From: Pararhizobium qamdonense
GTDB taxonomy: Bacteria; Pseudomonadota; Alphaproteobacteria; Rhizobiales; Rhizobiaceae
Length of the DNA stretch: 64,000 bases
Direction: 5' to 3'
NCBI RefSeq assembly: GCF_029277445.1
Contig: NZ_CP119567.1
Location: 558,001-622,000 of the forward strand
Position numbers and translations under genes: made by a program. A model generated the notes under the pieces. It saw only the letters and a list, made by a program, of their open reading frames with translations. It was not told where the DNA came from and searched no databases. Positions 62,128 through 64,000 of this stretch are shown in pieces. Within the stretch, counting starts at the first letter, position 1, and every line of letters starts with the position of its first letter.

Positions 62128-62463
62128 ATGGACATGAACTGGATCGCGATCGGCGACATCACCGACATTCCACTGCGCGGCGCGCGCTGCGTGAAAACCC
62201 CGCAGGGCAAGATCGCCGTATTCCGCACCGCTGAAAACGAAGTCTTCGCCATCGAGGATCACTGCCCGCACAAGGGCGGGCCTCTCAGCCAGGGCATCGT
62301 CCACGGAACCGCCGTCACCTGCCCGCTGCACAATTGGGTCATCTCGCTTGAAACCGGCAAGGCTTTGGGTGCCGACCAGGGCGAGGTCCGGACCATCCGG
62401 GTGCGTAACGACCATGGTGCGTTATTCATCGCGCTTGAGAGTTTGATGATGGCGGCGGAATAG
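62128..62463 (+). CDS. nirD: Nitrite reductase small subunit NirD (Rieske-like)
   Basis: This 111-residue partner of NirB has a Rieske-type beta fold. The first ligand pair is altered or partial (EDHCPHKGG) and the second segment is C-P-L-H-N-W, so the canonical C-x-H / C-x2-H layout is present (C-P-H and C-P-L-H). The ATG at 62128 has GGAG eight bases upstream; an ATG at 62122 overlaps the nirB stop (TGATG) but sits too close to the Shine-Dalgarno. It is translationally linked to nirB. Confidence 0.93.
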   Translation: MDMNWIAIGDITDIPLRGARCVKTPQGKIAVFRTAENEVFAIEDHCPHKGGPLSQGIVHGTAVTCPLHNWVISLETGKALGADQGEVRTIRVRNDHGALFIALESLMMAAE

Positions 62464-62516
62464 GCGCATGATGGAGTTTGCGGCACGAAAATTGGACCGA
62501 GGTTTCGTCCTGGCGT

Positions 62517-62659
62517 CCTCTTCTCCCCAGCGGGGAGAAGGTGGCCCGCAGGGCCGGATGAGGGGGGCCGAAGGCCACCTCTGTCTGGCTCCGGCTTCGC
62601 CGAAGCCCCCCTCATCGCCTCGCATCCGCTCGGCACTTCTCCCCGCTGGGGAGAAGAGG
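62517..62659. repeat. RIME-like palindromic intergenic repeat, second copy
   Basis: A 143-bp element is bounded by CCTCTTCTCCCC and GGGGAGAAGAGG. It has internal hairpins (CTTCTCCCCAGCGGGGAGAAG, then GGCCCGCAGGGCC) and the CCCCTCAT/ATGAGGGG pair also found at 57812-57922. It fills most of the 311-bp gap between nirD and the nitrate reductase gene. The rest of that gap (62660-62774) shows no feature I can name. Confidence 0.78.
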
Positions 62660-62774
62660 GATCTCGACGCTTTTGCCCTGGATCGAAAACACGAAAGTGC
62701 GCGACGCGATGCGAATAGGGCACATGGCGGGGTAACACATAGCGATCTCGCAACCCCGCAGCGGAACATTCTCT

Positions 62775-64000
62775 ATGTCCACTGAAACCCGGACCACCTG
62801 CCCCTATTGCGGCGTCGGCTGCGGCGTCATTGCCAAAATCGACGGCGCAGGCAAAGTCAGCGTCAAGGGCGACCCCGATCATCCCGCCAATTTCGGACGG
62901 CTCTGTTCCAAGGGTTCGGCACTCGCCGAAACCATCGATCTCGATGGCCGTATCCTTCACCCGCAGGTGGACGGCCAACGGGCAAGCTGGGACGACGCGC
63001 TCGACCGTGTTGCCTCTCGCTTCTCGCAAACCATTGCCAGGCACGGGCCGGACTCGGTTGCCTTCTATGTCTCCGGCCAGCTGCTGACGGAAGATTATTA
63101 TGTGGCCAACAAGCTGATGAAGGGCTTTATCGGCTCGGCCAATATCGACACCAACTCGCGCCTTTGCATGTCGTCCTCCGTCGCCGGTCACAAGCGCGCT
63201 TTCGGCGCCGATACCGTTCCCGGCACTTATGAGGATATCGAACTTGCCGATCTGGTGATCCTCACCGGGTCCAACCTCGCCTGGTGTCATCCCGTCATCT
63301 ACCAACGTCTTGCCGCAGCCAAGGCCGCCCGGCCCGGCATGAAGATCGTCGTCATCGATCCGCGCCGCACCATGACAGCCGATATTGCCGACCTGCACCT
63401 GGCGATCCGCCCGGATGGCGACGTGGCGCTGTTCATGGGCCTTCTCGCCCACCTTACCGGCACGGCAGCGATCGACCAGAACTATATCGGCAAGCATACG
63501 AATGGCTTTGCTGAAGCATTCGCGGCCGCCTCGCCGCTCAGCATTGCCAGCCTGATGGAGCTGACCGGCCTGCCATCCATGCAGCTTCGGCAGTTCTACC
63601 GGTTGTTCGAGGAGACCGAAAAGGTCGTCACCTGCTACAGCCAGGGCGTCAATCAGTCCGCATCCGGCACGGACAAGGTCAATGCCATCATCAATTGCCA
63701 TCTGGCGACGGGCCGTATCGGCCGGCCCGGCATGGGGCCGTTTTCGCTGACCGGCCAGCCGAATGCGATGGGCGGACGCGAAGTTGGCGGGCTTGCCAAT
63801 ATGCTCGCGGCCCACATGGCCATCGAAAACCCTGAGGACTGCGGCCGCGTTCAGCGCTTCTGGGCATCACCGGTAATCGCCCGCAAACCCGGCCTCAAGG
63901 CCGTCGATATGTTCCGCGCTGTCGCCGATGGCCGGATCAAGGCCCTGTGGATCATGGCGACCAACCCGGTTGTCTCAATGCCGGATGCCGATGCGGTCGC
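62775..64000 (+). CDS. nasA: Assimilatory nitrate reductase catalytic subunit, 5' part (runs off window)
   Basis: The open frame starts at ATG 62775 and continues to the window edge, giving 408 residues of a protein normally near 880. It has the N-terminal [4Fe-4S] motif of molybdopterin oxidoreductases (CPYCGVGCGV at about residues 9-18, then L-C-S-K-G at about 43-47). The molybdopterin-binding segments (TGSNLAWCHPV, SGQLLTEDYYVANK, QPNAMGGREVGG) follow. It reduces nitrate to nitrite for NirBD. The missing C-terminal half should include the second molybdopterin domain and possibly a BFD-like [2Fe-2S] domain. narB is a synonym. Confidence 0.94.
   Translation, partial: MSTETRTTCPYCGVGCGVIAKIDGAGKVSVKGDPDHPANFGRLCSKGSALAETIDLDGRILHPQVDGQRASWDDALDRVASRFSQTIARHGPDSVAFYVSGQLLTEDYYVANKLMKGFIGSANIDTNSRLCMSSSVAGHKRAFGADTVPGTYEDIELADLVILTGSNLAWCHPVIYQRLAAAKAARPGMKIVVIDPRRTMTADIADLHLAIRPDGDVALFMGLLAHLTGTAAIDQNYIGKHTNGFAEAFAAASPLSIASLMELTGLPSMQLRQFYRLFEETEKVVTCYSQGVNQSASGTDKVNAIINCHLATGRIGRPGMGPFSLTGQPNAMGGREVGGLANMLAAHMAIENPEDCGRVQRFWASPVIARKPGLKAVDMFRAVADGRIKALWIMATNPVVSMPDADAV

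Overview
The window reads as part of a chromid or second replicon of a Rhizobiaceae member (Rhizobium/Neorhizobium/Agrobacterium-like alphaproteobacterium). This rests on GC-rich codon usage, a small secreted protein of the Atu4866 family, two RIME-like palindromic repeats, a CtrA motif before minCDE, and the co-occurrence of minCDE with nitrate assimilation genes. From general knowledge, both sets sit on pSymB in Sinorhizobium meliloti. The replicon assignment is inference. No rRNA, tRNA, IS element, prophage or CRISPR array was seen.

Layout. 1-5.0 kb: a flavin-dependent monooxygenase and cysE, then on the minus strand an FAD/NAD(P)-binding protein and a protein with squalene-cyclase-like QW repeats. 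5.1-15.1 kb: a ten-gene minus-strand operon (DUF1185 protein, alpha/beta hydrolase, flavin reductase with an extra C-terminal domain, LLM monooxygenase, aldehyde dehydrogenase, NIPSNAP protein, polyamine-type ABC importer). It is divergent from a GntR/FCD repressor with a palindromic operator between them and looks like an uncharacterised catabolic pathway. 15.2-24.5 kb: a sugar/aldonate operon (ABC importer, mutarotase, GMC dehydrogenase, galactonate dehydratase, SDR) with a divergent GntR regulator and two matching operators. 24.7-29.7 kb: a sigma-54 activator, its tandem binding sites and a consensus -24/-12 promoter, controlling an alcohol dehydrogenase and a flavin monooxygenase fused to a SnoaL-like domain. 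29.9-39.3 kb: kup, a MocR-type regulator that has lost its PLP lysine, an orphan peptide-type binding protein, a phosphodiesterase, LysR, aldo/keto reductase and two small exported proteins.

39.7-51.1 kb is the most interesting segment. A FecI-type sigma factor, a FecR-type anti-sigma factor and a TonB receptor with a signalling (STN) domain are followed by a complete petrobactin-type (asb) siderophore cluster: two NIS synthetases, an aryl-AMP ligase, a single protein fusing the carrier protein (AsbD) to an AsbE-like domain, and AsbF-like 3-dehydroshikimate dehydratase. Two almost identical ECF-type promoters with the same internal spacing precede fecR and the receptor gene, and an RirA-type IRO motif precedes the receptor.

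51.5-53.4 kb is minCDE behind a consensus CtrA box. 54.2-64.0 kb is nitrate assimilation: nasT (ANTAR antiterminator) and nasS (nitrate sensor), then a sigma-54 promoter with NtrC-like sites and a structured leader, then nrtA, nrtB, nrtD, nirB, nirD and the 5' part of the assimilatory nitrate reductase gene, which runs off the window. The design is nitrogen control at initiation (NtrC/sigma-54) plus nitrate control of leader read-through (NasS-NasT).
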